This document shows, piece by piece, positions 56,914-64,000 of a stretch of DNA of 64,000 bases. Source of the DNA: Methanobrevibacter woesei (GTDB lineage Archaea > Methanobacteriota > Methanobacteria > Methanobacteriales > Methanobacteriaceae); contig NZ_MZGU01000002.1 in the NCBI RefSeq assembly GCF_003111605.1, positions 148,370 to 212,369 of the forward strand, written 5' to 3'. Under the pieces are notes generated by a model, which worked only from the letters and a program-made list of their open reading frames with translations, did not search any database and was not told the DNA's origin. Numbering within the stretch: position 1 is the first letter of the stretch; the number at the start of each line of letters is the position of its first letter. The position numbers and the translations under genes are program-made.

Positions 56914-57477
56914 ATGAAAATTCTAGTTGTTAATAATAAAGGTCAATATAATCACAGAATTCAACGTAGTTTACAATATCTTAAAATTCCATCAGAATTA
57001 GTTTCAAATACATTGAGTATTGAAGAAATAGAAGCTAAAAACCCAATAGGTCTCATTTTAGGTGGTGGACCTTCAATTGAAGGTGCAGGAAATAGTGAAG
57101 AATATATTAAACACTTTGATATACCTATTCTTGGAATCTGTTTAGGTCATCAATTAATAGCAAAAACATATGGTGGAGAAGTTTCTACTTCTGAAACTGA
57201 AAGTTACGCAAAAGTAGAAATTGATATTTTAAACGATGAAGATTTATTTAAAGGATTAGCTCCTAAAATGGAAGTTTGGTCTTCACATAAAGATGAAGTG
57301 AAAACAATCCCAAAAGATTTCAAAATATTAGCTAATTCAAATTTATGTGATGTTGAATCATTTAAACATAAAGATAAAGATGTATATGGAATACAATTCC
57401 ATCCAGAAGTACATCACACTCCTAAAGGTTCAGTAATCTTTGAAAATTTCTATGATATTTGTAAAGAAAAGGTGTAA
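56914..57477 (+). CDS. guaAA: GMP synthase subunit A (glutamine amidotransferase)
   Basis: A 187-residue class I amidotransferase, the separate glutaminase half of archaeal GMP synthase. The nucleophile is Cys76 in LGICLGHQL, and the His-Glu pair lies in QFHPEVHHT near residue 161. [10 protein letters not shown] near residue 121 is typical of GuaAA. It gives ammonia to GuaAB encoded downstream. An 88-residue gene intervenes. Confidence 0.93.
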   Translation: MKILVVNNKGQYNHRIQRSLQYLKIPSELVSNTLSIEEIEAKNPIGLILGGGPSIEGAGNSEEYIKHFDIPILGICLGHQLIAKTYGGEVSTSETESYAKVEIDILNDEDLFKGLAPKMEVWSSHKDEVKTIPKDFKILANSNLCDVESFKHKDKDVYGIQFHPEVHHTPKGSVIFENFYDICKEKV

Positions 57478-57479
57478 TA

Positions 57480-57746
57480 ATGATTGATAATGCTGAAGAC
57501 TTAAAAAACAAGGCAATGGACAATAAACCTGCATTAAAAAGAAAATATATTAACATCCCTATTGGTGATGTGGAATATGGCTTCAAAGTAAGTGGAATTG
57601 GTGCAAAAGCAATAAGACTTGAAAAATATGTCAAATATGATGAAATAATTGAAGCTGTTGAAGAAGGTAATGATGAAGGTTTAGAGGCTTTGATTAAAAA
57701 GTTTATTGAAGATTATGAGCCTGAAGATGAAGACGAAGAAGAGTAA
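57480..57746 (+). CDS. Small acidic protein between guaAA and guaAB
   Basis: An 88-residue protein with a basic start (KRKYINIPIGDVEYGFKVSGIGAKAIRLEKYVKYDEI) and a strongly acidic tail (EDYEPEDEDEEE). It starts 2 bases after guaAA and ends 9 bases before guaAB. Its placement within the GMP synthase operon suggests a partner of the two-subunit enzyme, but I do not recognise a named family. Confidence 0.7.
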   Translation: MIDNAEDLKNKAMDNKPALKRKYINIPIGDVEYGFKVSGIGAKAIRLEKYVKYDEIIEAVEEGNDEGLEALIKKFIEDYEPEDEDEEE

Positions 57747-57755
57747 GTGGTTACA

Positions 57756-58685
57756 ATGATGTTAGACCCAAAAGATTTTATTGAAGAAGCTATCTCTAAA
57801 ATAAAAGAACAAATTGGAGATGAAAAAGCTATTATTGCATTATCCGGAGGAGTTGACAGTTCTGTATGCTCTGTTTTAGTTCAAGAAGCTATTGGCGATA
57901 ATTTAATAGCAATTTTCGTAGACCATGGACTTTTAAGAGAAGGAGAAGTTGAAGAAGTAACAAACACCTTTAAAGATAGGTTAAATTTCAACTATGTGGA
58001 TGCATCTGATGAATTCTTAGATGCTCTTGAAGGTGTAGAAGATCCTGAAGAAAAAAGAAAAATCATTGGAAAAGTATTCATTGATGTATTTGAAAGAGAA
58101 GCAGCTAAAACCGATGCTAAATATTTAGTTCAGGGAACAATTGCACCTGACTGGATTGAAAGTGAAGGTAAAATTAAATCTCACCACAATTTAGCATTAC
58201 CTAGTGGTATGGTTTTAGAAGTTGTAGAACCTATTCGTGACTTATACAAAGATGAAGTAAGAGAAATAGGTTTAGAACTAGATTTACCTGAAAAAGTAGT
58301 ATTTAGACAACCATTCCCAGGACCTGGACTTGGTGTAAGAGTAATTGGGCCATTAACTAGAGAAAATTTAGCTATTTGTAGAAAAGCTAATAAGATTGTA
58401 GCTGATGAAATTGAAGCAGCAGGTATTGATAAAGATGTATGGCAATATTTCGCTGTTTTAACTGATAGTAAAGTTACTGGAGTTAAAGGAGATCAAAGAG
58501 ACTTTGGATATCTTGTTGTTGTAAGAATTGTTAATTCTGTTGATGCAATGACAGCATATGTTCCAGAGTTACCTTGGGAAGTTATTCGTAAAATCTCCCA
58601 AAGAATTACATCTGAAGTTTCAGAAGTTACACATGTTGCTTTATCCATAAGTGATAAACCACCTAGTACTATTGAATTTGCTTAA
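57756..58685 (+). CDS. guaAB: GMP synthase subunit B (PP-loop ATPase)
   Basis: A 309-residue XMP-amidating subunit. The PP-loop is [14 protein letters not shown] near residue 32, the [10 protein letters not shown] segment lies near residue 128, and the conserved [15 protein letters not shown] block near residue 184 leads into the C-terminal dimerisation domain. The archaeal end, here PPSTIEFA, is recognisable. The start is one of two adjacent ATGs (57756, 57759) with GTGG just upstream; a GTG at 57747 is unlikely. Confidence 0.93.
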   Translation: MMLDPKDFIEEAISKIKEQIGDEKAIIALSGGVDSSVCSVLVQEAIGDNLIAIFVDHGLLREGEVEEVTNTFKDRLNFNYVDASDEFLDALEGVEDPEEKRKIIGKVFIDVFEREAAKTDAKYLVQGTIAPDWIESEGKIKSHHNLALPSGMVLEVVEPIRDLYKDEVREIGLELDLPEKVVFRQPFPGPGLGVRVIGPLTRENLAICRKANKIVADEIEAAGIDKDVWQYFAVLTDSKVTGVKGDQRDFGYLVVVRIVNSVDAMTAYVPELPWEVIRKISQRITSEVSEVTHVALSISDKPPSTIEFA

Positions 58686-58703
58686 ATAAATTTGGATTAT
58701 ACT

Positions 58704-59363
58704 ATGAAAACTAAATTTTGCCCCAATTGTGGCAATGAAATACCATTAAATGAAGATATCTGCAGATACTGTCTTAAAGATACTGCAGATACTAGTTTTT
58801 TATCTACAAACAGTGGACAATATCAATATAGTTTAAAAACTTTTAAACCAGAAAAATCATCCAAAATAAACCCTCAAGTTAAAGAAACAAGAAAAAATAT
58901 TAAAAAATATTCTGAAGGAATACCAATTAGAAGAATATTACTTTTAATGATTGTTACTTGTGGTTTATATGTGATTTATTGGTTTTATAGAAGTTCAAAA
59001 TTTACAAAGGAAAATGGAAAAAATGTAAATCCAATATTAAGAACAGTACTTTTCTTTATTCCAATTGTAAATCTTGTTGCTATCTATTTACTATTCTATG
59101 ATATTAAAAACATTGTTAAAACAAAAGACATATCATTTAATGTGCCTATTAACTTTGTTTTATTTATATTTGGATATTTACTTAGTTTATGGTCAATAAT
59201 TAACATACAAGAAGCAATGAATGAATATTATAGATTAAATAATCCAAATTTAATTGAAAAAAGAAACTTTACAACTAGTGAAAAAGTAGTAATGGTAATA
59301 TTTATCTTAATTTATGCGATAATTATTTTATCCATATTATGCTTAATTTTCATGTTTATTTAA
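58704..59363 (+). CDS. Zinc-ribbon DUF4234 membrane protein
   Basis: A 219-residue protein with an N-terminal zinc ribbon (CPNCGNE...CRYC, residues 6-25), a polar linker, and a membrane domain of four helices that opens with RRILLLMIVTCGLYVIYWFYR near residue 74, the DUF4234 signature. Ribbon-plus-membrane proteins like this are common in Methanobrevibacter. Function is unknown. I use the ATG at 58704; an upstream TTG would add four residues. No strong ribosome site. Confidence 0.7.
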   Translation: MKTKFCPNCGNEIPLNEDICRYCLKDTADTSFLSTNSGQYQYSLKTFKPEKSSKINPQVKETRKNIKKYSEGIPIRRILLLMIVTCGLYVIYWFYRSSKFTKENGKNVNPILRTVLFFIPIVNLVAIYLLFYDIKNIVKTKDISFNVPINFVLFIFGYLLSLWSIINIQEAMNEYYRLNNPNLIEKRNFTTSEKVVMVIFILIYAIIILSILCLIFMFI

Positions 59364-59402
59364 TTATAAACATACTCTTTATTTTTTTATAGATGATTTA
59401 CG

Positions 59403-60575
59403 ATGATTACAACAAAAAATGCTTACCTTCAAAAGTTAACAGAACAAATCCAGATGAAATCTGTTAAAGTTGGAAAAGATCTTGAAGGAAGTACTCCACC
59501 ATCTGTTTTTATTGGACGTTGGTCATATCCTAAAGTTTATGCAGGACCTATGATGGTTGGTGAAACTGGAGATACATCAATAATGGATTCACCTGAATCA
59601 TGGATTGGAGAACATAAAACACAAGAGGACATTATAAATTACAGAATGAATTTAGTTCGTGGCAAGCAACTTATTAAAATAACTGACTTGGAAAACCCCT
59701 TTGTTGAAAAATTACAAGATATATCCCTTGCATCAAAATCTATTGACAGTGAAGCAACCTTTGGTAAACGTCCAAGAGGTGCCTTACTTACAGAAGACAG
59801 TATGCCCCATGGACCTAGTGCAGTTATTGAAAAATTTGATATTGATGCTGTTCGTTGGGATAAACAATTAGAAAAGACTTTTTATGATACTGATTTAACT
59901 GCACGTGAAGCCGTTTTAAATCTGCACAATAAAGATGTTCCTTTTACAGCAATGCAAAAGGCATTTTCGGTTGGTGCAATTGGTACCAAATACAAAAGAA
60001 AATTAGTTCCAACAAGATGGTCTATAACTGCCTGTGATTCTACTTTAGCAGATTTATTCTTAAAAGAAGTGAGAAAATTTGATATACTTGACACCTACAG
60101 AGTATATGAATTTGGAAGTTTAAATAATTATTATATTATTATATTAACACCAACAGAATGGCAGTATGAGTGGTATGAAGCATTTATCCAGTTAATTGGA
60201 AAAGAAGAGTTAATCTTTTCAGATTATGAAACAAATACTGATAAAAAAGAATATTCCTCAGTAGGTGGATGTTACTACACCAGTAAAATGGCGGTGCTTG
60301 ATGCATTAGTTAAAGAGAAAAAACAAGCAGGTTTAATTGTGTTAAGAGAAGCTTATGAAGGATATGTTCCTCTTGGAGTGTTCAATGTTCGTGAAAATAT
60401 GAAAAATGCAATGTCAAGCCCATACAAAGAATTTGAAACCTTAAAAGATGCATTGAAATATGCTGGAACTAAACTTAAAATTCCAATAAGCAAATATGTT
60501 AAACAGGGAACTTTATTAAATGAGTTATTACATACAAAACAGACTACATTAGACATGTATTTTAAGAAAGGATAA
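59403..60575 (+). CDS. nre: Nre-family DNA repair protein with PCNA-interaction tail
   Basis: A 390-residue Nre protein. [16 protein letters not shown] near residue 35, [18 protein letters not shown] near residue 141 and [18 protein letters not shown] near residue 202 are characteristic. The C-terminus is [11 protein letters not shown] (residues 380-390), a PIP box of the form Q-x-x-L-x-x-a-a that binds PCNA. It probably acts in repair coupled to the sliding clamp. It is followed after one base by an aminotransferase-fold gene. Confidence 0.87.
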   Translation: MITTKNAYLQKLTEQIQMKSVKVGKDLEGSTPPSVFIGRWSYPKVYAGPMMVGETGDTSIMDSPESWIGEHKTQEDIINYRMNLVRGKQLIKITDLENPFVEKLQDISLASKSIDSEATFGKRPRGALLTEDSMPHGPSAVIEKFDIDAVRWDKQLEKTFYDTDLTAREAVLNLHNKDVPFTAMQKAFSVGAIGTKYKRKLVPTRWSITACDSTLADLFLKEVRKFDILDTYRVYEFGSLNNYYIIILTPTEWQYEWYEAFIQLIGKEELIFSDYETNTDKKEYSSVGGCYYTSKMAVLDALVKEKKQAGLIVLREAYEGYVPLGVFNVRENMKNAMSSPYKEFETLKDALKYAGTKLKIPISKYVKQGTLLNELLHTKQTTLDMYFKKG

Positions 60576-60576
60576 C

Positions 60577-61548
60577 ATGATATTCAAATTTAAAGAACCT
60601 TCAAATAAAACTAAAGAAGTAATGAGTGAAGTTGCAAAAGGCAACATTGATACAGACTTTGAAAGTGAAGCAGAAGCAAAAATAAATAAGATAACAAACC
60701 ACAAATTTGTAAAACTGACAAATAGTGGAAATGCAAGTATTTTTCTAGCTATTGCATCAACAGAAGGACCTATAATAATTCCAGATCAAGGTGGATGGAA
60801 TGGATTTAAACAGGTTGCCAATTATTTAAACAGAGATATTATCACATTAAAAACAGATTATGGTTTTATAAATACTGATTATTTAGAAGATATTGATGAA
60901 GGAAACCTTATTTTAACAAGTTTTGCAGGATACACAGCAGAACAGGATATAAAAGCAATTTATGATATTTGCAGTGATAAAAATATAACACTTATTGAAG
61001 ATGCATCTGCAGGTCTGGGAGATGATAAAAATATTTTAGGTAATGGAAAATATGCAGACATCATAGTTGCATCAACAGGCTCACCTAAAATAATAAATGT
61101 TGGAAACGGAGGATTCATCTCAACAGATAATCCTGATGTTTTAGAAAAAACAAGAATTCTTCAAAAAATTGTAAAAATAAATGAAATTACTGCAAGTGGT
61201 GTATGTGTAGAACTTGAAAATATAGGCAAAAAACTTAACACCACAATAAATGCATGTAACTATCTCAAAAACAGCCTTGACGATGTAATACATGCAGATA
61301 AAAGAGGGCTAAATGTAATAATTAAAGATGCTAAACCAAAAGACTTTTCATGGAATTTGAAAAAGGAACTTAAAACTGATAAGAAAGGATTCATTACAAA
61401 ATGCCCTAATTATAATAGAATTAAGGAAAAAGCAGTAGCAATTGAAATTAAAAATTTAGATTATAATTGCCTTAAAAAAGAATACTTAGACAAAATTATA
61501 GAGATTATAGAAAAAAATAAAACAGAAAAAATCAGTAATCAACAATGA
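60577..61548 (+). CDS. DegT/DnrJ/EryC1-like aminotransferase-fold protein
   Basis: A 323-residue protein of fold-type I PLP enzymes. KLTNSGNASIFLAIAS near residue 45 is the phosphate-binding region, TLIEDASAGLGDD near residue 145 carries the PLP-pyridine aspartate, and STGSPKIINVGNGGFIST near residue 168 has the lysine expected to bind PLP. It is shorter than most family members (about 370), and the C-terminal domain is reduced. Substrate unknown. An AAAGGAT ribosome site precedes the ATG. Its end overlaps cgi121 by 17 bases. Confidence 0.72.
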   Translation: MIFKFKEPSNKTKEVMSEVAKGNIDTDFESEAEAKINKITNHKFVKLTNSGNASIFLAIASTEGPIIIPDQGGWNGFKQVANYLNRDIITLKTDYGFINTDYLEDIDEGNLILTSFAGYTAEQDIKAIYDICSDKNITLIEDASAGLGDDKNILGNGKYADIIVASTGSPKIINVGNGGFISTDNPDVLEKTRILQKIVKINEITASGVCVELENIGKKLNTTINACNYLKNSLDDVIHADKRGLNVIIKDAKPKDFSWNLKKELKTDKKGFITKCPNYNRIKEKAVAIEIKNLDYNCLKKEYLDKIIEIIEKNKTEKISNQQ

Positions 61549-62032
61549 GTTTTGTGATTTTATCAATAATGACATCTTCCATACATATATTGTCTAATTC
61601 ATCATCAGAAATAGAATAAATCTTCTGTAAAATAGAATTGTCAGCTATTAAAACATCATCATCACGAGTAAACATTGAAGATAATTTATCAACAATTTCA
61701 TCTGAGCAATTTATCAAAACAGCACATAAATTCATTTCACCTTCTTTAAGACCTAAAATTTTAAATGATTTGGAAATCTGTTTTTGAGCTGAACATCTAA
61801 CACAGATTTCAACACCCAAATCATCAGCAAAATTTTCATCTCTCCCAAAAGCAAGAAATGCCTGATTAATTCCATGAATAACATGCTGTTTACCAGCTAT
61901 TGCATCAGCATTTAACAATTGAACAATAGAATCATCATCTTTAAAAGAATTAATTTCACTTAATGTATCCTCAACAGAATCAATAACTCCTTTAAACCCT
62001 AAAACTTTAATATCTGAATTATCAATCATCAT
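61532..62032 (-). CDS. cgi121: KEOPS complex subunit Cgi121
   Basis: A 166-residue Cgi121, the KEOPS subunit that binds the CCA end of tRNA and supports t6A modification. The DAIAGKQHVIHGINQAFLAFGRDENFADDLGVEI region near residue 43 and AQKQISKSFKILGLKEGEMNLCAVLINC near residue 82 match the family pattern (RQISKAL-like motif; here K-Q-I-S-K-S). It converges on the aminotransferase-fold gene with a 17-base overlap and follows the isopropylmalate/citramalate synthase gene by 13 bases. Confidence 0.8.
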   Translation of the reverse strand: MMIDNSDIKVLGFKGVIDSVEDTLSEINSFKDDDSIVQLLNADAIAGKQHVIHGINQAFLAFGRDENFADDLGVEICVRCSAQKQISKSFKILGLKEGEMNLCAVLINCSDEIVDKLSSMFTRDDDVLIADNSILQKIYSISDDELDNICMEDVIIDKITKLIVDY

Positions 62033-62045
62033 AAAATCACATCAT

Positions 62046-63515
62046 CTAAGAAATTAATCTATTAACACCTGCAATATATGCTTTAACACTTGCATTAATA
62101 ATATCCGGTTCAGTACCTCTAGCAGAAATTATTTGATCTCCTTTTTGAAGTTTAACAATAACATCAATAAATGCATCAGTACCCCCAGTAATCGCGTCTA
62201 CATGGTATTCAACAAGTTCAATATCTGCAAATTCTGAAATTGATTTTTTAACAGCATTAATAGCAGCATCAACAGGACCAATACCAACACCTGCTTCTAA
62301 AACATCATTACCATCAATAGTTAATTTAATAGATGCAGTTGGAAGTACTTTATTACCTGAAACAATAGTAACTTCTTCTAATTTAATTCTATCTTCATAA
62401 TTAATATTTAAAACATTATCAGCTATTGCCTGTAAATCCACATCAGTAACAGTTTTTCCATTGTCTGCTAAAAATTTAATATTATCACATATTTGCTGAA
62501 GCTGATTACTATTAACATTAAGACCTAATTCTTTTAACCTACTATTAAGACCATGAGTACCCATGTGTTTTCCAATGACAAATTTACGTTTACGTCCAAC
62601 TAATTCTGGAGTTATAGGTTCATAAGTACTAGCATTTTTAATAATTCCATCAGAATGAATACCAGATTCATGAGCAAATGCATTTTCACCAACAATAGCC
62701 TTATTAGGTTGTATGTATACACCAGTTAATCTTGCAACTAACTTTGAAATAGAATACAACTCATGAATATCAATGGAAGTATCAAAATCTGGAAGCAATG
62801 AGTTAATACTGACGACAGTTTCTTCAAAAGAAGTATTACCTGCTCTTTCACCAATACCATTAACAGTAGAATGGAATTCAGAAGATCCACCTTTAATTGC
62901 AGCTAATGTATTGGCAACTGCAAGACCAAAATCATTATGACAATGACAGCTTACAGGAACCTTAAGATCTCTTAAGCTATTGAACATATTAAAAGAAGCA
63001 TCAGGAGTAAAAATACCAACAGTATCACATACACAAACCCTATCAGCACCACAGTCAATAGCATTATTAAAAACTGTTCTTAAAAAATCAACATCAGTTC
63101 TAGATGCATCTTCTGCAGAAAGTTCAACAACCAATCCATGATCCTTACAGTATTCAACAGCAGAGTTAGACATTTCAATAAGCTCTTCTTTGGTGGTGTT
63201 TAATTTTTGAAAAATATGTAAATCTGAAGTGGGAACCACTAAATTAACAGCATCTACACCACATTCAATACAGTAATCAATATCCTTGTTTAAAGGCCTT
63301 GAAAAACTTAAAATTTCAGCATTTAAATTTTCATTAGTAATTGTTTTAATACAATCTCTTTCACCTTCAGAAGTAATTGCAGAACCAGCTTCAATAAAGT
63401 CAACACCAATCTCATCTAATTTAAGAGCTATTCTTAATTTTTCAGAAGGATTTAATGAAACACCAGGAGTTTGTTCTCCATCCCTTAAAGTAGTATCTAA
63501 TACCTTGATATTCAT
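62046..63515 (-). CDS. 2-isopropylmalate synthase / (R)-citramalate synthase family
   Basis: A 489-residue DRE-TIM acyltransferase. [17 protein letters not shown] near residue 5, the [12 protein letters not shown] strand near residue 130, [12 protein letters not shown] near residue 191 (metal-binding His-x-His) and NGIGERAGN near residue 218 form the catalytic barrel; residues 380-489 are the LeuA dimer allosteric domain ([11 protein letters not shown]...[15 protein letters not shown]). It condenses acetyl-CoA with 2-oxoisovalerate (Leu path) or pyruvate (Ile path). Sequence by eye does not separate LeuA from CimA. Feedback control by Leu or Ile is expected. Confidence 0.85.
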   Translation of the reverse strand: MNIKVLDTTLRDGEQTPGVSLNPSEKLRIALKLDEIGVDFIEAGSAITSEGERDCIKTITNENLNAEILSFSRPLNKDIDYCIECGVDAVNLVVPTSDLHIFQKLNTTKEELIEMSNSAVEYCKDHGLVVELSAEDASRTDVDFLRTVFNNAIDCGADRVCVCDTVGIFTPDASFNMFNSLRDLKVPVSCHCHNDFGLAVANTLAAIKGGSSEFHSTVNGIGERAGNTSFEETVVSINSLLPDFDTSIDIHELYSISKLVARLTGVYIQPNKAIVGENAFAHESGIHSDGIIKNASTYEPITPELVGRKRKFVIGKHMGTHGLNSRLKELGLNVNSNQLQQICDNIKFLADNGKTVTDVDLQAIADNVLNINYEDRIKLEEVTIVSGNKVLPTASIKLTIDGNDVLEAGVGIGPVDAAINAVKKSISEFADIELVEYHVDAITGGTDAFIDVIVKLQKGDQIISARGTEPDIINASVKAYIAGVNRLIS

Positions 63516-63539
63516 GAATATCGCCTATAACGATGTAAA

Positions 63540-63608
63540 ATAAAAGTAAAAAACAAACAATAACAAGTAAAATAATAATAAAAACAAAATAACAAAAAAA
63601 AAGAATTG
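63540..63608 (-). terminator. U-rich terminator of the rRNA operon
   Basis: Downstream of 5S on the minus strand the sequence is dominated by T runs (nine T followed by GTTATTTTGTTTTTATTATT). The promoter or leader of the synthase gene must lie in the same short stretch, with AGGCGAT close to its ATG. Confidence 0.5.
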
Positions 63609-63625
63609 ATAATTGTATATATGAG

Positions 63626-63752
<127 letters not shown>

Positions 63753-63892
63753 ATATATACTAATGATAATGAAAAAATAATTCCAAACACTTTCACCCTA
63801 AACTGAATACACCTAACCAAACCATTATAAAAATCATGGTATTATTCATGTAAAAAACATGAAAAAGTTATTATAAATTCGAAAATAATGCA
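63753..63892 (-). other. 23S-5S internal transcribed spacer
   Basis: No tRNA is seen in this 140-base A/T-rich spacer. Two small hairpins can form (CCAT...ATGG near 63822-63840 and CATG-TAAAAAA-CATG near 63848-63862), which may be processing signals. Confidence 0.5.
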
Positions 63893-64000
63893 AGCGAACA
63901 ATTGGAAGCAGCGGACTAAACAACTCGGAAAAAAAACCTCGAAGCTCACATCCCTACCCCATCAAACAAGTCTTCTACTCGCGTTCTATAGCAATCTATT
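63893..64000 (-). rRNA. rrl: 23S ribosomal RNA, 3' end (partial)
   Basis: Read on the minus strand, the window edge contains GCGAGTAGAAGACTTGTTTG followed by ATGGGGTAGGGATGTGAGCT and, further on, GTCCGCTGCTTCCAATTGTT. These match the 3'-terminal helices of archaeal 23S rRNA. The gene continues past the right edge. The exact 3' end is estimated. Confidence 0.88.

Overview
The window comes from a low-GC methanogenic archaeon of the Methanobacteriales, most like a gut Methanobrevibacter (M. smithii-like). The grounds are A/T-rich DNA, archaeal ribosomal proteins S8e and L15e, SRP19, GatDE, the split GMP synthase, the KEOPS subunit Cgi121, Nre, coenzyme F420 synthesis (CofC), formyltransferase Ftr and a complete Eha energy-converting [NiFe] hydrogenase. 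Genes often start a few bases after GGTGA, GTGAT or GGAGG motifs. TATA boxes are of the TTTATATA or TTTAAATA type. Apart from the Cas4-like nuclease, which has no array beside it, I saw no insertion sequence, phage module, CRISPR array or intact tRNA gene.

Layout. 1-4.8 kb (+): an overlapping run hemD, glycosyltransferase, UDP-galactopyranose mutase, SRP19, DHH phosphoesterase, followed by a winged-helix regulator. 5.6-9.6 kb: DEAD-box helicase, a solitary Cas4-like nuclease, and hypE with an RDD membrane protein. 9.6-15 kb: DUF2142 membrane protein, S8e, then proS-cofC-thiD. 15-20.6 kb: a two-gene ABC importer, a P-type metal ATPase with a DUF6110 partner behind paired TTAGG-N4-CCTAA operators, a CPBP protease and a CMD-family protein. 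20.6-26 kb: exosome-associated RNA-binding protein, L15e, GT4, two peptide/nickel-type ABC ATPases and an epimerase.

26-40.2 kb (-): the centrepiece, a long run on one strand. Transcription enters at about 40.24 kb with ehaA to ehaQ (17 genes: membrane arm, small and large hydrogenase subunits, 6- and 10-cluster polyferredoxins) and ehaR, then continues into ftr, a PfkB kinase, a third polyferredoxin and a CBS protein. Gene order and cluster counts identify Eha rather than Ehb. Eha uses an ion gradient to drive reduction of low-potential ferredoxin by H2 for CO2 reduction to formylmethanofuran; Ftr carries the next step, and HypE at 8.3-9.3 kb helps build the NiFe centre.

40.5-64 kb: an epimerase and a Cys-tailed small protein; an XRE-cupin / acyl-CoA ligase / VOR operon (activation of fatty acids and reductive carboxylation to 2-oxoacids); gatD-gatE; thioredoxin reductase; two membrane-anchored surface proteins; a molbindin; two Cys-rich proteins; an orphan solute-binding protein; guaAA / 88-aa protein / guaAB; Nre with a PCNA-binding tail; an aminotransferase-fold protein; Cgi121; an isopropylmalate/citramalate synthase; then the 3' end of an rRNA operon on the minus strand (5S and the last part of 23S). 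Two very short membrane ORFs (31 and 47 codons) sit in gaps; the 47-codon one has a TATA box placed for a leaderless message.
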